This document shows, piece by piece, positions 18,083 to 26,623 of a DNA stretch of 64,000 nt. Source of the DNA: Merdicola sp905200315 (GTDB lineage: Bacteria; Bacillota; Clostridia; TANB77; CAG-508); contig CABPZP010000004.1 of NCBI GenBank assembly GCA_902461935.1, forward strand, positions 40,389 to 104,388. The letters are read 5' to 3'. How positions within the stretch are numbered: position 1 is the first letter of the stretch; each line of letters starts with the position of its first letter. The notes under the pieces were generated by a model, which saw only the letters and a program-made list of their open reading frames with translations, was not told where the DNA came from and searched no databases. Made by a program: the position numbers and the translations under genes.

Positions 18083-18254
18083 TAGATAAAAATAGATTAA
18101 AAATAAATATTTCTCGGCTCAATGCGTTCGTTATAGCTTCTAATAGAAATTCAAACGAGCCTCTCGCAAAACGCGCCCTCATTTAAATTTAATAAGAAGC
18201 TATACACTCACTCCAATCACATTCGAAATATTGATTTTTAATTATTTTTATCTA
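18083..18254. repeat. 172-bp element with long imperfect terminal inverted repeats
   Basis: Left arm 18083-18113 (TAGATAAAAATAGATTAAAA...TATTTC) and right arm 18225-18254 are near-perfect inverted copies about 30 nt long. The interior has further inverted pairs (TATAGCTTCT/AGAAGCTATA, GGCTC/GAGCC) and a GC-richer patch with GCGTTCG and AACGCGCCC. No ORF. It resembles a MITE or a large structured RNA. It fills most of the 400-bp gap between rpmB and recG; I see nothing else there. Confidence 0.7.
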
Positions 18255-18298
18255 ATATCTAAAATGCATAAAAAAATAAAATTATAAAAGGAGCGTTT

Positions 18299-20353
18299 AT
18301 GGAAAATATTTTATCTAAAGAAATAAAATATGTAAAAGGAGTTGGGCCTAATAGAGCAGAACTTTTAAATAAGCTAGGAATATATACATTAGAAGATTTA
18401 ATTACATATTATCCAAGAACTTATGAAGATAGAAGCAAGCCAGTAAAAATTGCAGAGGTGCAAGATGGTGAAGAAGTTTTAATAGAAGGAATTGCAACAG
18501 CCAGAGTTTCTGAAATAAGAACAAGAAATAGAAAAATGACTATTTACAAATTAATAGTAAGAGATGAAACAGGAAGCTGTACAATAACATGGTTTAATCA
18601 AAGTTATTTAAGAAATATGTTTAAGCCAGGTGAAATTTATAAGTTTTTTGGCAAAGTTAAAAGAATTGGAAATAAAGTCGAAATGAATTCACCAGTATAT
18701 GATGAAGGTATTAATACAAAAAATACTGGCAAGATAATTCCAATATATCCATTAACCTATAACTTATCTCAAAATAATATTAGAAAAATTATAGAAAATG
18801 GGCTTGAACTTGTAAAGAATAAACTTAAAGAAACTTTGCCAGATTACTTAATAAAAGAATATAAGCTTATGGATATAAATTCTGCAACAAATTCAATTCA
18901 TTTTCCAAAAGATTTTACAGAGTTTAATATAGCAAGAAAAAGACTTGTGTTTGAGGAATTATTAAGTATGCAACTTGCACTTCTTAGTTTAAAATCTCAA
19001 TACAAAAAAGAAATTGATGGTATAGCCTTTGAAAAAGAAGTACATATGTCAGATGTTATAAATAAATTGCCATTTAAGCTTACAAAAGCACAATTAAGGG
19101 TATTAGAAGAAATAGATGCAGATTTAGAAAAAGTAAAACCTATGAATAGACTTCTTCAAGGTGATGTTGGTTCTGGTAAAACTGCAGTTTCTATAATTGC
19201 TTCATATAAAGTTGTGAAAAGCGGTTATCAAGTAGCTATAATGGCTCCTACTGCAATTCTTGCAACACAACATTTAGAAAGTTTTAAACAAATGTTAGAA
19301 CAATTTGATATTAAATGTGAATTATTAATTTCTAGCATTACTAAAAAGAAGAAAGAAGAAATTTTAGAGAGACTAAAAAATGGAGATATAGATATTTTAA
19401 TTGGAACACATGCTATTTTAGAGGACAATGTTGAATTTAAAAACTTAGGGCTTGTAGTTACAGATGAACAACATAGATTTGGAGTAAAACAACGTACTAA
19501 AATAATTGAGAAAGGTCAAAATCCAGATGTATTAGTTATGACAGCTACACCAATACCAAGAACTTTAGCACTAATATTATATGGAGATTTAGACATATCT
19601 ATAATAGATGAACTTCCTCCAAACAGAAAAAAAGTAGATACATTTGCTGTAAAAAAGAATATGGAAGAAAGAGTAAATAATTTTGTAAAAAAACAAATAA
19701 ATGAAGGTAGACAAGCTTATATTGTATGTCCGCTAGTAGAAGAAAATGAAGAAATGGACTTAAAGTCTGTTGAAGAATTAACGAAAAAATATAAAGAAGA
19801 AACCTTTAGTGAATATAAAGTAGAATACTTACATGGGAAAATGAAAGCAAAAGAAAAAGATGATATAATGGAAAAATTTAAAAATGGAGATATAGACATT
19901 CTTATTTCAACAACTGTTATAGAGGTAGGGGTAAATGTTCCAAATGCAAGTATTATGGTGGTAGAAAATGCTGAAAGATTTGGTCTTGCGCAATTACACC
20001 AATTAAGAGGAAGAGTAGGAAGAGGAGAATATCAATCTTATTGTATATTAAAATATGAAGGCAATGGAAAAGTAGTTCAAGAAAGAATGAAAATAATGAC
20101 ATCAACTAATGATGGATTTATAATATCAGAAAAAGATTTGGAACTACGTGGAAGCGGAGAATTTTTTGGAACAAAGCAACATGGCCTACCAGAATTTAAA
20201 ATAGTAAATTTATTTGAAGATATAGAAATGCTAAAAATGGTACAAAGTTTGGCAATTAGAATAATTGAAAAAGATGAAAAGTTAGAAAAGCCAGAAAATA
20301 TACTATTAAATAAAATGGTAGAAAAGAAATTTAAAGATAGAATTGAAATATAA
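18299..20353 (+). CDS. recG: ATP-dependent DNA helicase RecG
   Basis: 684-residue replication-fork reversal helicase. Parts: N-terminal wedge/OB domain (1-250; KGVGPNRAELLNKLG, SCTITWFNQSYL), Walker A GDVGSGKT (about residue 288), DEQHRFGVKQR (motif II), TATPIPRTLA (motif III), VCPLVEE, and LRGRVGRGEYQSYC (motif VI). ATG 18299 follows AAAGGAG by 5 nt. Length normal. Confidence 0.97.
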   Translation: MENILSKEIKYVKGVGPNRAELLNKLGIYTLEDLITYYPRTYEDRSKPVKIAEVQDGEEVLIEGIATARVSEIRTRNRKMTIYKLIVRDETGSCTITWFNQSYLRNMFKPGEIYKFFGKVKRIGNKVEMNSPVYDEGINTKNTGKIIPIYPLTYNLSQNNIRKIIENGLELVKNKLKETLPDYLIKEYKLMDINSATNSIHFPKDFTEFNIARKRLVFEELLSMQLALLSLKSQYKKEIDGIAFEKEVHMSDVINKLPFKLTKAQLRVLEEIDADLEKVKPMNRLLQGDVGSGKTAVSIIASYKVVKSGYQVAIMAPTAILATQHLESFKQMLEQFDIKCELLISSITKKKKEEILERLKNGDIDILIGTHAILEDNVEFKNLGLVVTDEQHRFGVKQRTKIIEKGQNPDVLVMTATPIPRTLALILYGDLDISIIDELPPNRKKVDTFAVKKNMEERVNNFVKKQINEGRQAYIVCPLVEENEEMDLKSVEELTKKYKEETFSEYKVEYLHGKMKAKEKDDIMEKFKNGDIDILISTTVIEVGVNVPNASIMVVENAERFGLAQLHQLRGRVGRGEYQSYCILKYEGNGKVVQERMKIMTSTNDGFIISEKDLELRGSGEFFGTKQHGLPEFKIVNLFEDIEMLKMVQSLAIRIIEKDEKLEKPENILLNKMVEKKFKDRIEI

Positions 20354-20379
20354 TGTCGAAAAGTGTAAATGAAAAATAC

Positions 20380-20408
20380 TTGAAAATATTATGTAAATAG
20401 TGTATAAT
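20380..20408 (+). promoter_or_regulatory. Sigma-A promoter
   Basis: TTGAAA, 17-nt spacer, TATAAT, 65 nt upstream of the ATG at 20473. Confidence 0.75.
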
Positions 20409-20472
20409 AAAAATGTAATTGATGTTTAGCATTATGGTACTTTATAATTAAAAAGTACAGAAAGGAAAAAGT

Positions 20473-20796
20473 ATGAGTACAGCATTGAGTAGCAACTGGT
20501 ATGGAAAAACAAAGGAGATGCTTCGTTGCAGACGGATAAATCCGCAAATGCCAGGATACAATTTACTACTTTGTGGTATTTGCGAATTGGCTGCAGATGA
20601 AGAAATAACAGAGGAGGAACTGTATGAAAATATGGAAAAAAACTATATGGTTCCGACAATTGACTTTGAGAGTAAGCGTCATCCTGTTGAGCAGCATATG
20701 GTTGAAGCTTTACGATCTGCAGGAATTGAAGATAATCCTTGGAATTTTATTAATAAATATATTTCTGAGGTTAAATCTTCTAAAAAAGTAATGTAA
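20473..20796 (+). CDS. Hypothetical protein, possible Spo0A C-terminal-like domain
   Basis: 107 residues (MSTALSSNWYGKTKEMLRCR start). The middle (PGYNLLLCGICELAADEEIT...) and HPVEQHMVEALRSAGIE loosely resemble the GYxYL...RVERAIRHAIE pattern of the Spo0A DNA-binding domain; this is weak. Ribosome site AGAAAGGAAAA. It has its own promoter and terminator. Codon use is more balanced than the neighbours, including an in-frame CGG at 20534 (context CGGATA) and CCG codons, suggesting a different history. Confidence 0.6.
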   Translation: MSTALSSNWYGKTKEMLRCRRINPQMPGYNLLLCGICELAADEEITEEELYENMEKNYMVPTIDFESKRHPVEQHMVEALRSAGIEDNPWNFINKYISEVKSSKKVM

Positions 20797-20812
20797 CGAA
20801 AAACAAAAACTT

Positions 20813-20846
20813 GGAGCGACTATCTTTTAGATAGTTGCTCTTTTTC
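20813..20846 (+). terminator. Intrinsic terminator
   Basis: GAGCGACTATC and GATAGTTGCTC (one G-U pair) with a 5-nt loop, followed by T5. Confidence 0.88.
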
Positions 20847-20847
20847 C

Positions 20848-20876
20848 TTGACAATTTATAAAAATAAATTTATTAT
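20848..20876 (+). promoter_or_regulatory. Sigma-A promoter
   Basis: TTGACA, 17-nt spacer, TATTAT, 36 nt before the ATG at 20913. The -35 box directly abuts the upstream terminator T-run. Confidence 0.75.
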
Positions 20877-20912
20877 ATTAATTAGAAAGAAATAAAAAAA
20901 GGATGTAAAAAA

Positions 20913-21104
20913 ATGTTGAAAACTATAATTATTTTAATCTCAAGTATTTTTATTTTTATTGGAGTAATTGAAATTTTTGAAGCTAGAAATATAAGTAAAA
21001 AATATTTTAGTTTTGGAGATCAAAATACATCTGTTGCAATAATAAAGATAGTTTGCTATATAATTTCGATAATAAGTTTAATTATTATAAAAGTTAATTT
21101 ATAG
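20913..21104 (+). CDS. Small two-helix membrane protein
   Basis: 63 residues with two hydrophobic helices (about 2-22 and 42-62) joined by a polar loop (EARNISKKYFSFGDQN). No family recognised. The gene has its own promoter and lies 11 nt upstream of a second membrane protein, so the two probably form an operon. Confidence 0.65.
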   Translation: MLKTIIILISSIFIFIGVIEIFEARNISKKYFSFGDQNTSVAIIKIVCYIISIISLIIIKVNL

Positions 21105-21115
21105 GAGGAAAACAA

Positions 21116-21595
21116 ATGAAAAATTTATCTACATATTTAGTAGTAATGTTTATGATAATGTATTGGATTTTTAGAGTAGTACTAGCTGTAACGAATACTG
21201 TAGGAGTTGACTTAGGAATAACAATTCCAAATTATAATATGGAAATCGCATTATTATTTATTACTATAGTATCAATAGTGTTAGTAATTAAAAGAAATAT
21301 TATAGGAAGTTTAATATATTTAATTTCATATGCACTATATTTTGGAATGCCGTTATTTAATGGTATTATGGCAATAACAGATGCTGACGGAAGTTTCGAT
21401 ATTAATATATATACAACACTATTTGCAAATGCATTAGGAATTGTAATTCCATTGTTTGTATTATTTGAAATGTTAATTGAAAAGAACAGAATGGCACACC
21501 CAGTAGACAAAAAAACAGACTGGTTTTACAAAAACGAGGAGTATGATAGAAAATTAGATGATAGGGCAGATAAAAATAATTATAGAACATTATAA
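21116..21595 (+). CDS. Four-helix membrane protein of unknown function
   Basis: 159 residues with about four membrane helices (roughly 5-30, 42-60, 64-85, 98-120) and a charged C-terminal tail (HPVDKKTDWFYKNEEYDRK). ATG preceded by AGGAGG. Second gene of the two-gene unit starting at 20913. I do not recognise the family. Confidence 0.7.
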   Translation: MKNLSTYLVVMFMIMYWIFRVVLAVTNTVGVDLGITIPNYNMEIALLFITIVSIVLVIKRNIIGSLIYLISYALYFGMPLFNGIMAITDADGSFDINIYTTLFANALGIVIPLFVLFEMLIEKNRMAHPVDKKTDWFYKNEEYDRKLDDRADKNNYRTL

Positions 21596-21605
21596 GATAG
21601 AGGTT

Positions 21606-21659
21606 AGAGGTTGGTAAAATAGAAGTTGGAATATAATTCTAATAGTTTTTCCAGCCTCT
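21606..21659. repeat. Imperfect inverted repeat (GAGGTTGG type)
   Basis: AGAGGTTGG at 21606 and CCAGCCTCT at 21651 form a stem across a long loop containing GAAGTTGGAA. Similar words occur at 47552-47647. It is the only structure seen in this 170-bp gap. Confidence 0.4.
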
Positions 21660-21764
21660 AAATTTTAATAAAATGAAGGAGCATTTTTTTATAAAAATAG
21701 CAATTTATGGGTGGAAAATAAGAAAAATATTAACTTACATATAGTAATTTGCGAGTGAGGTTGA

Positions 21765-22484
21765 ATGGAAAATTTATTTGTAAATAGAGTAAGATTAAAT
21801 AAGGGGAATGTAGATAATAGTAAATATCCTTTTAATATAAAATGTTTAAGTAATTTTGATGAATTAAAAATAGATAATTCTGTTACATTATTTTATGGAG
21901 AAAACGGAGTTGGAAAATCTACACTTATAGAAGCTATTGCTATTGCTTTAGGATTAAATCCAGAAGGCGGTAGTAATAATATGCAATTTTCGAACTATGA
22001 TGATTATTCAGAATTATATAAATATGTAACAATTAGCAAGTTTGGAGTACCTAAAACAAAATTTTTTTTAAGAGCAGAATCTTTTTATAATGTTGCAACG
22101 GATATTAGTAATAATAGTGATTTGATCTATACAACTTATGGAGGAGAAGATTTGCATTCTTGTTCACACGGAGAATCTTTTTTGAAACTGGTTGAACATA
22201 GATTTTGGGATAATGGTTTATACATTTTGGATGAGCCAGAGGCAGCTTTATCTCCACAAAGACAAATGACTTTGCTTTGTTATATACACGAATTAGCTAA
22301 AAATGGCTCACAATTTTTAATAGCAACACATTCTCCAATATTACTATCGTATAAATATGGAAAAATAATTGATATGAATAATAATATGAAAGAAATCAAA
22401 TATGAAGATACAGAAATTTATAAAATATATAAAGATTTTTTAAATAATCCTTATGGAATGCAAAAGGTATTATTTGAAGAATAA
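21765..22484 (+). CDS. AAA/ABC-type ATPase of the SMC/RecF-like predicted ATPase group
   Basis: 239 residues. Walker A GENGVGKSTLIEA (about residue 45), a short signature-like HGES (about 140), Walker B LYILDEPEAAL (about 155) and a switch His in ATHSPILL (about 190). It resembles stand-alone predicted ATPases (COG3910 type) found near restriction, repair or unknown systems. No partner nuclease is adjacent. The ribosome site is weak (GCGAGTGAGG). Confidence 0.8.
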   Translation: MENLFVNRVRLNKGNVDNSKYPFNIKCLSNFDELKIDNSVTLFYGENGVGKSTLIEAIAIALGLNPEGGSNNMQFSNYDDYSELYKYVTISKFGVPKTKFFLRAESFYNVATDISNNSDLIYTTYGGEDLHSCSHGESFLKLVEHRFWDNGLYILDEPEAALSPQRQMTLLCYIHELAKNGSQFLIATHSPILLSYKYGKIIDMNNNMKEIKYEDTEIYKIYKDFLNNPYGMQKVLFEE

Positions 22485-22521
22485 CGATAACTTACAATTT
22501 ATAAAAAGGAAGTGATAAAAT

Positions 22522-23482
22522 ATGGACATGTATCAAAAAAGAAAAATGAGACAAGAGAAAAATGTAAAAAAGTGTGAAGAACAAGAATTAAATAATAAAA
22601 TGAATATTAACTGGTACCCACGGACATATGGCAAAGACCAAAAGGCAAATAATAGAAGAATTAAGATTAATAGATATTGTAGTAGAACTTGTAGATGCTC
22701 GTATTCCTATTGCAAGCAGAAATCCTGATATTACGGAAATTACTAAAAATAAAAAAAGAGTAATTGTTTTAAATAAAAGTGATTTAGCAGATGAAAATGA
22801 AAGTAAAAAATGGGTTGACTATTTTGAAAAACAAGGTATTTCTGCTGTTATTACAGATTCTAATACTGGAAAAGGTGTACAAAATGTTATAAAAGAAGTA
22901 GAAAATTTAATGAGTGAAGAACTTACTAAAATGTCTGGTAAGGGAAGAATAGGAAAGTCTATAAGAATTATGGTATTAGGAATACCAAATGTGGGAAAAT
23001 CTTCTTTTATAAATCGTATTGCTGGAAAAAGGTCTCTAATAGTTGGAAATAAGCCGGGTGTAACAAGAGCAAAACAATGGATTAGGGTAAATGATAAAAT
23101 AGAATTACTAGATACACCAGGTGTTTTATGGCCGAAATTCGAAAGCGAGGAAGTTGCACTAAATTTAGCATATACAGGTTCTATAAAAGATGATATTTTA
23201 GAAAAAGTAGAAGTTGCATACCAATTACTTAAATATTTATTAGAAAATTATAGAGAGAAATTAGAAAAAAGATATGGTTTAGATAGTGAAAATATAAATC
23301 AAATTCTTATGCAAGAACAACCAGAAAATTTTAATATTTATGAAGTAATGCAATTAATAGGAAAAAAACGTGGAGCGATAGTTTCTGGAGGAAATGTAGA
23401 CGACGAAAAAGTTGCAAATATAATATTGGATGACTTTAGAAGCGGAAGAATTGGAAAAATAACATTAGAAAAGGTGAAATAA
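22522..23482 (+). CDS. rbgA: Ribosome biogenesis GTPase RbgA, interrupted by a +1 shift
   Basis: YlqF/RbgA is needed for late 50S assembly. The gene starts at ATG 22522 (after GGAAGTGA), with a 26-residue basic extension before MNINWYP. The frame then hits CGG at 22621. Dropping that C restores WYPGHMAKTKRQ, the invariant N-terminal motif, and the frame stays open to 23482. Later motifs are intact: NKSD (G4), GIPNVGKSSFINR (G1), DTPGVLWPKF (G3). Without a shift, the product is a 68-residue peptide. Starting at ATG 22628 instead would delete the conserved NxxWYPGH motif. mrnC follows with a 1-nt gap. Confidence 0.9.
22621..22624 (+). other. Candidate +1 recoding site CGGA in rbgA
   Basis: Upstream frame reads TAC CCA CGG ACA; the conserved protein needs TAC CCA (C) GGA CAT, i.e. 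Tyr-Pro-Gly-His. The extra base is C22621. One of four identical cases in the window. Confidence 0.75.
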
Positions 23483-23483
23483 A

Positions 23484-23879
23484 ATGGATGAAATTTTTAT
23501 ACCAATAAAAAATGAACAAGAAGTAAAATTAATGAACCCATTAGTGTGGGCTTATGTAGGTGATTGTATATATGAACTATATATAAGAACATTTTTAGTT
23601 AATACAACAAAAATGAAAGTACACGAACTGCATGTAAAAGCTTCTACATTTGTAAAGGCTTCTAGTCAAGCTGAAAGTTTAAAGAAAATTGAAAATGAAT
23701 TAACGGAAGAAGAAAAAGATATTGTAAGAAGAGCTAGAAACACACAAAATCATCATTTACCTAAAAATGCGAATCCTGCAGATTATATGTATGCAACTGC
23801 CTTTGAAGGTTTAATAGGATATTTGTATTTAACTAAAAATTTTAAAAGATTAAAAGAAATACTACAAAAAAGTTTATAA
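23484..23879 (+). CDS. mrnC: Mini-ribonuclease III
   Basis: 131-residue RNase III-like nuclease without dsRBD, maturing 23S rRNA ends in B. subtilis. Motifs: PLVWAYVGDCIYELYIR near the N-terminus, RRARNTQNHHLPKNA, and ATAFEGLIGYLYL with acidic catalytic residues. One base separates it from the rbgA stop, so both 50S-maturation factors are likely made together. Confidence 0.93.
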   Translation: MDEIFIPIKNEQEVKLMNPLVWAYVGDCIYELYIRTFLVNTTKMKVHELHVKASTFVKASSQAESLKKIENELTEEEKDIVRRARNTQNHHLPKNANPADYMYATAFEGLIGYLYLTKNFKRLKEILQKSL

Positions 23880-23884
23880 TTTTC

Positions 23885-23913
23885 TTGCTATTTTTAAATT
23901 TGTAGTGTATTAT
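23885..23913 (+). promoter_or_regulatory. Sigma-A promoter for the CpaE-like cluster
   Basis: TTGCTA, 17-nt spacer, TATTAT, 37 nt before ATG 23951. Confidence 0.55.
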
Positions 23914-23950
23914 TATATAGGAAAAATATGAGAAGGGAGCAAATATCCGT

Positions 23951-24394
23951 ATGAAAAAAATGGTAATTAGTACAATATGTGTAATTTTTATAATGTTATT
24001 ACCAGTTTGTTATGCAAATAATATTGTATTAAGTAGTAATTCAACAAATCAAAATAATACAAATGTTCAAACAAATAATGAAGCTCAAGGAACAGAACAA
24101 ATAGTAGAAATTAAGAAAAAATCAGAAAAAAAACTTGAGGACTATAAGAAAGAATATGGTTCAGATGCGTATGGAATAGCAGCATATGTATTAAACGTAG
24201 TAAGAATATATAGTATACCATTTTGCTTTATAGGAATTGCAGTTGGAGCTATTTATCAATACGTAATTGGTATTCATAAATTAGACGAAAGAGACAAAGG
24301 TTTTACAATGATAATAAGCTTTGTAACGATATTGGTAATTGCACAAATATTACCACTTATATTTGCAATAGTTGTAAAAGGTTGGAGGGGTTAA
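23951..24394 (+). CDS. Exported/membrane protein of unknown function
   Basis: 147 residues: signal peptide (ICVIFIMLLPVCYA, cleavage near 23), an Asn/Gln/Thr-rich linker, a charged stretch (KKKSEKKLEDYKKEYG), then two hydrophobic helices (about 80-105 and 118-142). The two C-terminal helices with short loops are reminiscent of small pilin-like or conjugal-pore subunits, but I cannot assign it. It is 3 nt upstream of the CpaE-like ATPase and so likely acts with it. Confidence 0.6.
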   Translation: MKKMVISTICVIFIMLLPVCYANNIVLSSNSTNQNNTNVQTNNEAQGTEQIVEIKKKSEKKLEDYKKEYGSDAYGIAAYVLNVVRIYSIPFCFIGIAVGAIYQYVIGIHKLDERDKGFTMIISFVTILVIAQILPLIFAIVVKGWRG

Positions 24395-24397
24395 CAA

Positions 24398-26599
24398 ATG
24401 AAAGTTTTATTTGCTGTAAGTAATGAAAATATTTCTGAATCAATAGTGAAAAAATATCAAAAAGATTATAAAGAAATAATATCATCAAAAAATGTATATT
24501 ACTTTAATGCAATACAAAAAGAATTACAAAAGGATAATACTTATGATAGAATAGTTATAAGTGAAGATTTAGAACCATTCACTAATAATAATTACGATGC
24601 TATAGATAGATTCATTTTTGATAAATTAGATGCTATAAGTGATGAAGCCACAAACAGTAGAAGAAATGATACACCTATCATTTTAATATGTTCAGATAGA
24701 AGAGCTAAAGCAGAAGATATTTTGGTAAAATTATTTAGTATTGGAATTTATGATGCCGTACTTGGAAATGATAGAAGCATTGACCAAATTTGTAAATTAA
24801 TAAGAAAACCAAGAACAAAAAAAGAAGCAAAGATATATTATAATATAGATACTGAAGATGTAAAATATGCACCAGAAAATGAAAACGAAGTTAGTGAAGT
24901 AGAAATTCAAAATATATTAAATTATTATAAAAAATTAGGAAGAGATGAAGAAAAATATGTTGAAGGTTTTGAGAGTATAGCATCTCAATATAATACAGAA
25001 CAATTAAAAATTATAGCAAATGTTTTGCCAATAAATGTAAAAGCTGTTTTAGAAATGAGTTCTCCAACATATCAAAAGGTTATGACTGCATCTGTTAAAG
25101 GTTATATGAATAAAGAAAAAGCAAATAGTGGGTTGAGTATGAATTTTATTCCAGATAAAACTAAACCTACCGGTGGCAATATTATTGTACCATCTGCAGT
25201 TAATACAAAAAAAGTAAGAAAAGTAAAAACGGCAGAAGAAAAACCAACAGAAGTTAAAAAAGAACCAGAAAAAAATATTGAAATAGAACCAGAAGAAAAA
25301 CCAGCACCAAAAAGAAGAGGGAGACCAAGAAAAAATCCTTTACCAGAGGATACAGAAGTAGTTACGCAAGAAACACCAAAAAGAAGAGGAAGACCAAAGA
25401 AAAATACTTTACCTGAAAAAGAAGAAGTAGTAGAAAATGAGCCAATTAGTTTATTTGATTTACCTGTTAATGATGAAAAAAACAACGAGGAAAATATATT
25501 ACCTGGATTTGAGGAAAATATAAATGAAAAAAGTAGTAATAATGAAGTTGAAGATATTTTACCAGGAGTTGAAAATAGCTTTAACGAAGTTAAGCAACCT
25601 CAATACACTCCAAATACATATGGAACTTATAATAATATAGAAAATAATGTAGTAAAAGAATTAACAAATAATGATGATTTTGAATATGATCCAAACAGTG
25701 GAGTTCAAGGGTTATTAACAGGAAATAAAAAACTTGTATCTTTTGTTGGTACTAGTAAAAATGGAACATCATTTTTAGTAAATAATGTTGCTCAATTGAT
25801 ATCTTCATCTGGTATCAATACAGCTATATTAGATACTACGAAAAATAAAAATTCATTTTATATATTTACTCAAAATGAAGAACAACTAAGAAACAGAGCT
25901 TCTAATAGTATCCGAAGGTTACAAGTGGGTGCTGCAGAAGGTATAAAGGTTAACAATAGTTTAACAGTGTATACGGCTGTTCCAGATGAAGAAGTTGGAA
26001 TTCAAAATTATAAAGAGGTTTTAAAAACTTTATTGGAAAATCATGATTTAGTATTAATTGATTGCGATTTTAACACAGGCTTTGGTTATTTTGCTGAATC
26101 ACAGGAGATATATTTAGTTCAAAGTTTAGATGTATTAACAATACAACCTTTAACAGCATTTTTAAGAGATTTAAAAGCTAAGAACATACTTGGACAAGAA
26201 AAAATAAAAATAGTAATAAATAAAAATATGAAAGTAAGAGGTTTAACAGACAAAGCTATTATAGGAGGAATGTCTTTTTATAATGAACCATCAATGTCAT
26301 TTATGACAGAGTTGTTTAATAGAGATAGTGTTAGATATTGTGTAATACCTTTTGAGGAACAAACATATTCAAAATACCTAGAAGGATTAGTAAATTGTAA
26401 AATATCATTAAGTGGATATTCAAAAATATTTATGCAAGCTTTAAAAGAGTTATCAAATATGGTATATCCATTGGTAGGTGGAAGAACAACAAAGTTAAGT
26501 AAAAAAAATACATATAAACCTGTGAATAATAGCTATAAATCAGCAACATTTTCACAAGGAATGAATGATACATTAAATCAAATGAAAAGAAATTATTAA
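24398..26599 (+). CDS. CpaE-like ATPase with receiver-like N-domain and two AT-hooks
   Basis: 733 residues. The N-terminal ~140 residues have a receiver-like fold pattern (RIVISEDL, TPIILICSDRRA, GIYDAVLG). The middle is a charged linker with two AT-hook cores, KRRGRPRKN and KRRGRPKKN, around residues 305-335. The C-terminal ~270 residues are a MinD/ParA-type domain: LVSFVGTSKNGTSFLVNNVA in place of Walker A, and HDLVLIDCDFNTGFGY as Walker B. The P-loop is degenerate (GTSKNGTS). The layout parallels CpaE of Tad pilus systems, but no CpaF/TadA or TadBC genes are in the window. AT-hooks suggest DNA contact (inference). Confidence 0.7.
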   Translation: MKVLFAVSNENISESIVKKYQKDYKEIISSKNVYYFNAIQKELQKDNTYDRIVISEDLEPFTNNNYDAIDRFIFDKLDAISDEATNSRRNDTPIILICSDRRAKAEDILVKLFSIGIYDAVLGNDRSIDQICKLIRKPRTKKEAKIYYNIDTEDVKYAPENENEVSEVEIQNILNYYKKLGRDEEKYVEGFESIASQYNTEQLKIIANVLPINVKAVLEMSSPTYQKVMTASVKGYMNKEKANSGLSMNFIPDKTKPTGGNIIVPSAVNTKKVRKVKTAEEKPTEVKKEPEKNIEIEPEEKPAPKRRGRPRKNPLPEDTEVVTQETPKRRGRPKKNTLPEKEEVVENEPISLFDLPVNDEKNNEENILPGFEENINEKSSNNEVEDILPGVENSFNEVKQPQYTPNTYGTYNNIENNVVKELTNNDDFEYDPNSGVQGLLTGNKKLVSFVGTSKNGTSFLVNNVAQLISSSGINTAILDTTKNKNSFYIFTQNEEQLRNRASNSIRRLQVGAAEGIKVNNSLTVYTAVPDEEVGIQNYKEVLKTLLENHDLVLIDCDFNTGFGYFAESQEIYLVQSLDVLTIQPLTAFLRDLKAKNILGQEKIKIVINKNMKVRGLTDKAIIGGMSFYNEPSMSFMTELFNRDSVRYCVIPFEEQTYSKYLEGLVNCKISLSGYSKIFMQALKELSNMVYPLVGGRTTKLSKKNTYKPVNNSYKSATFSQGMNDTLNQMKRNY

Positions 26600-26623
26600 T
26601 ATATTATAATTGAGGTGAGAAGC

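Noticed and set aside
22628..23482. rbgA starting at ATG 22628 as a normal intact gene
   Set aside because: This start lacks a ribosome site and removes NINWYPG, which is conserved in the family and is encoded immediately upstream in the other frame with a good ribosome site at 22522.
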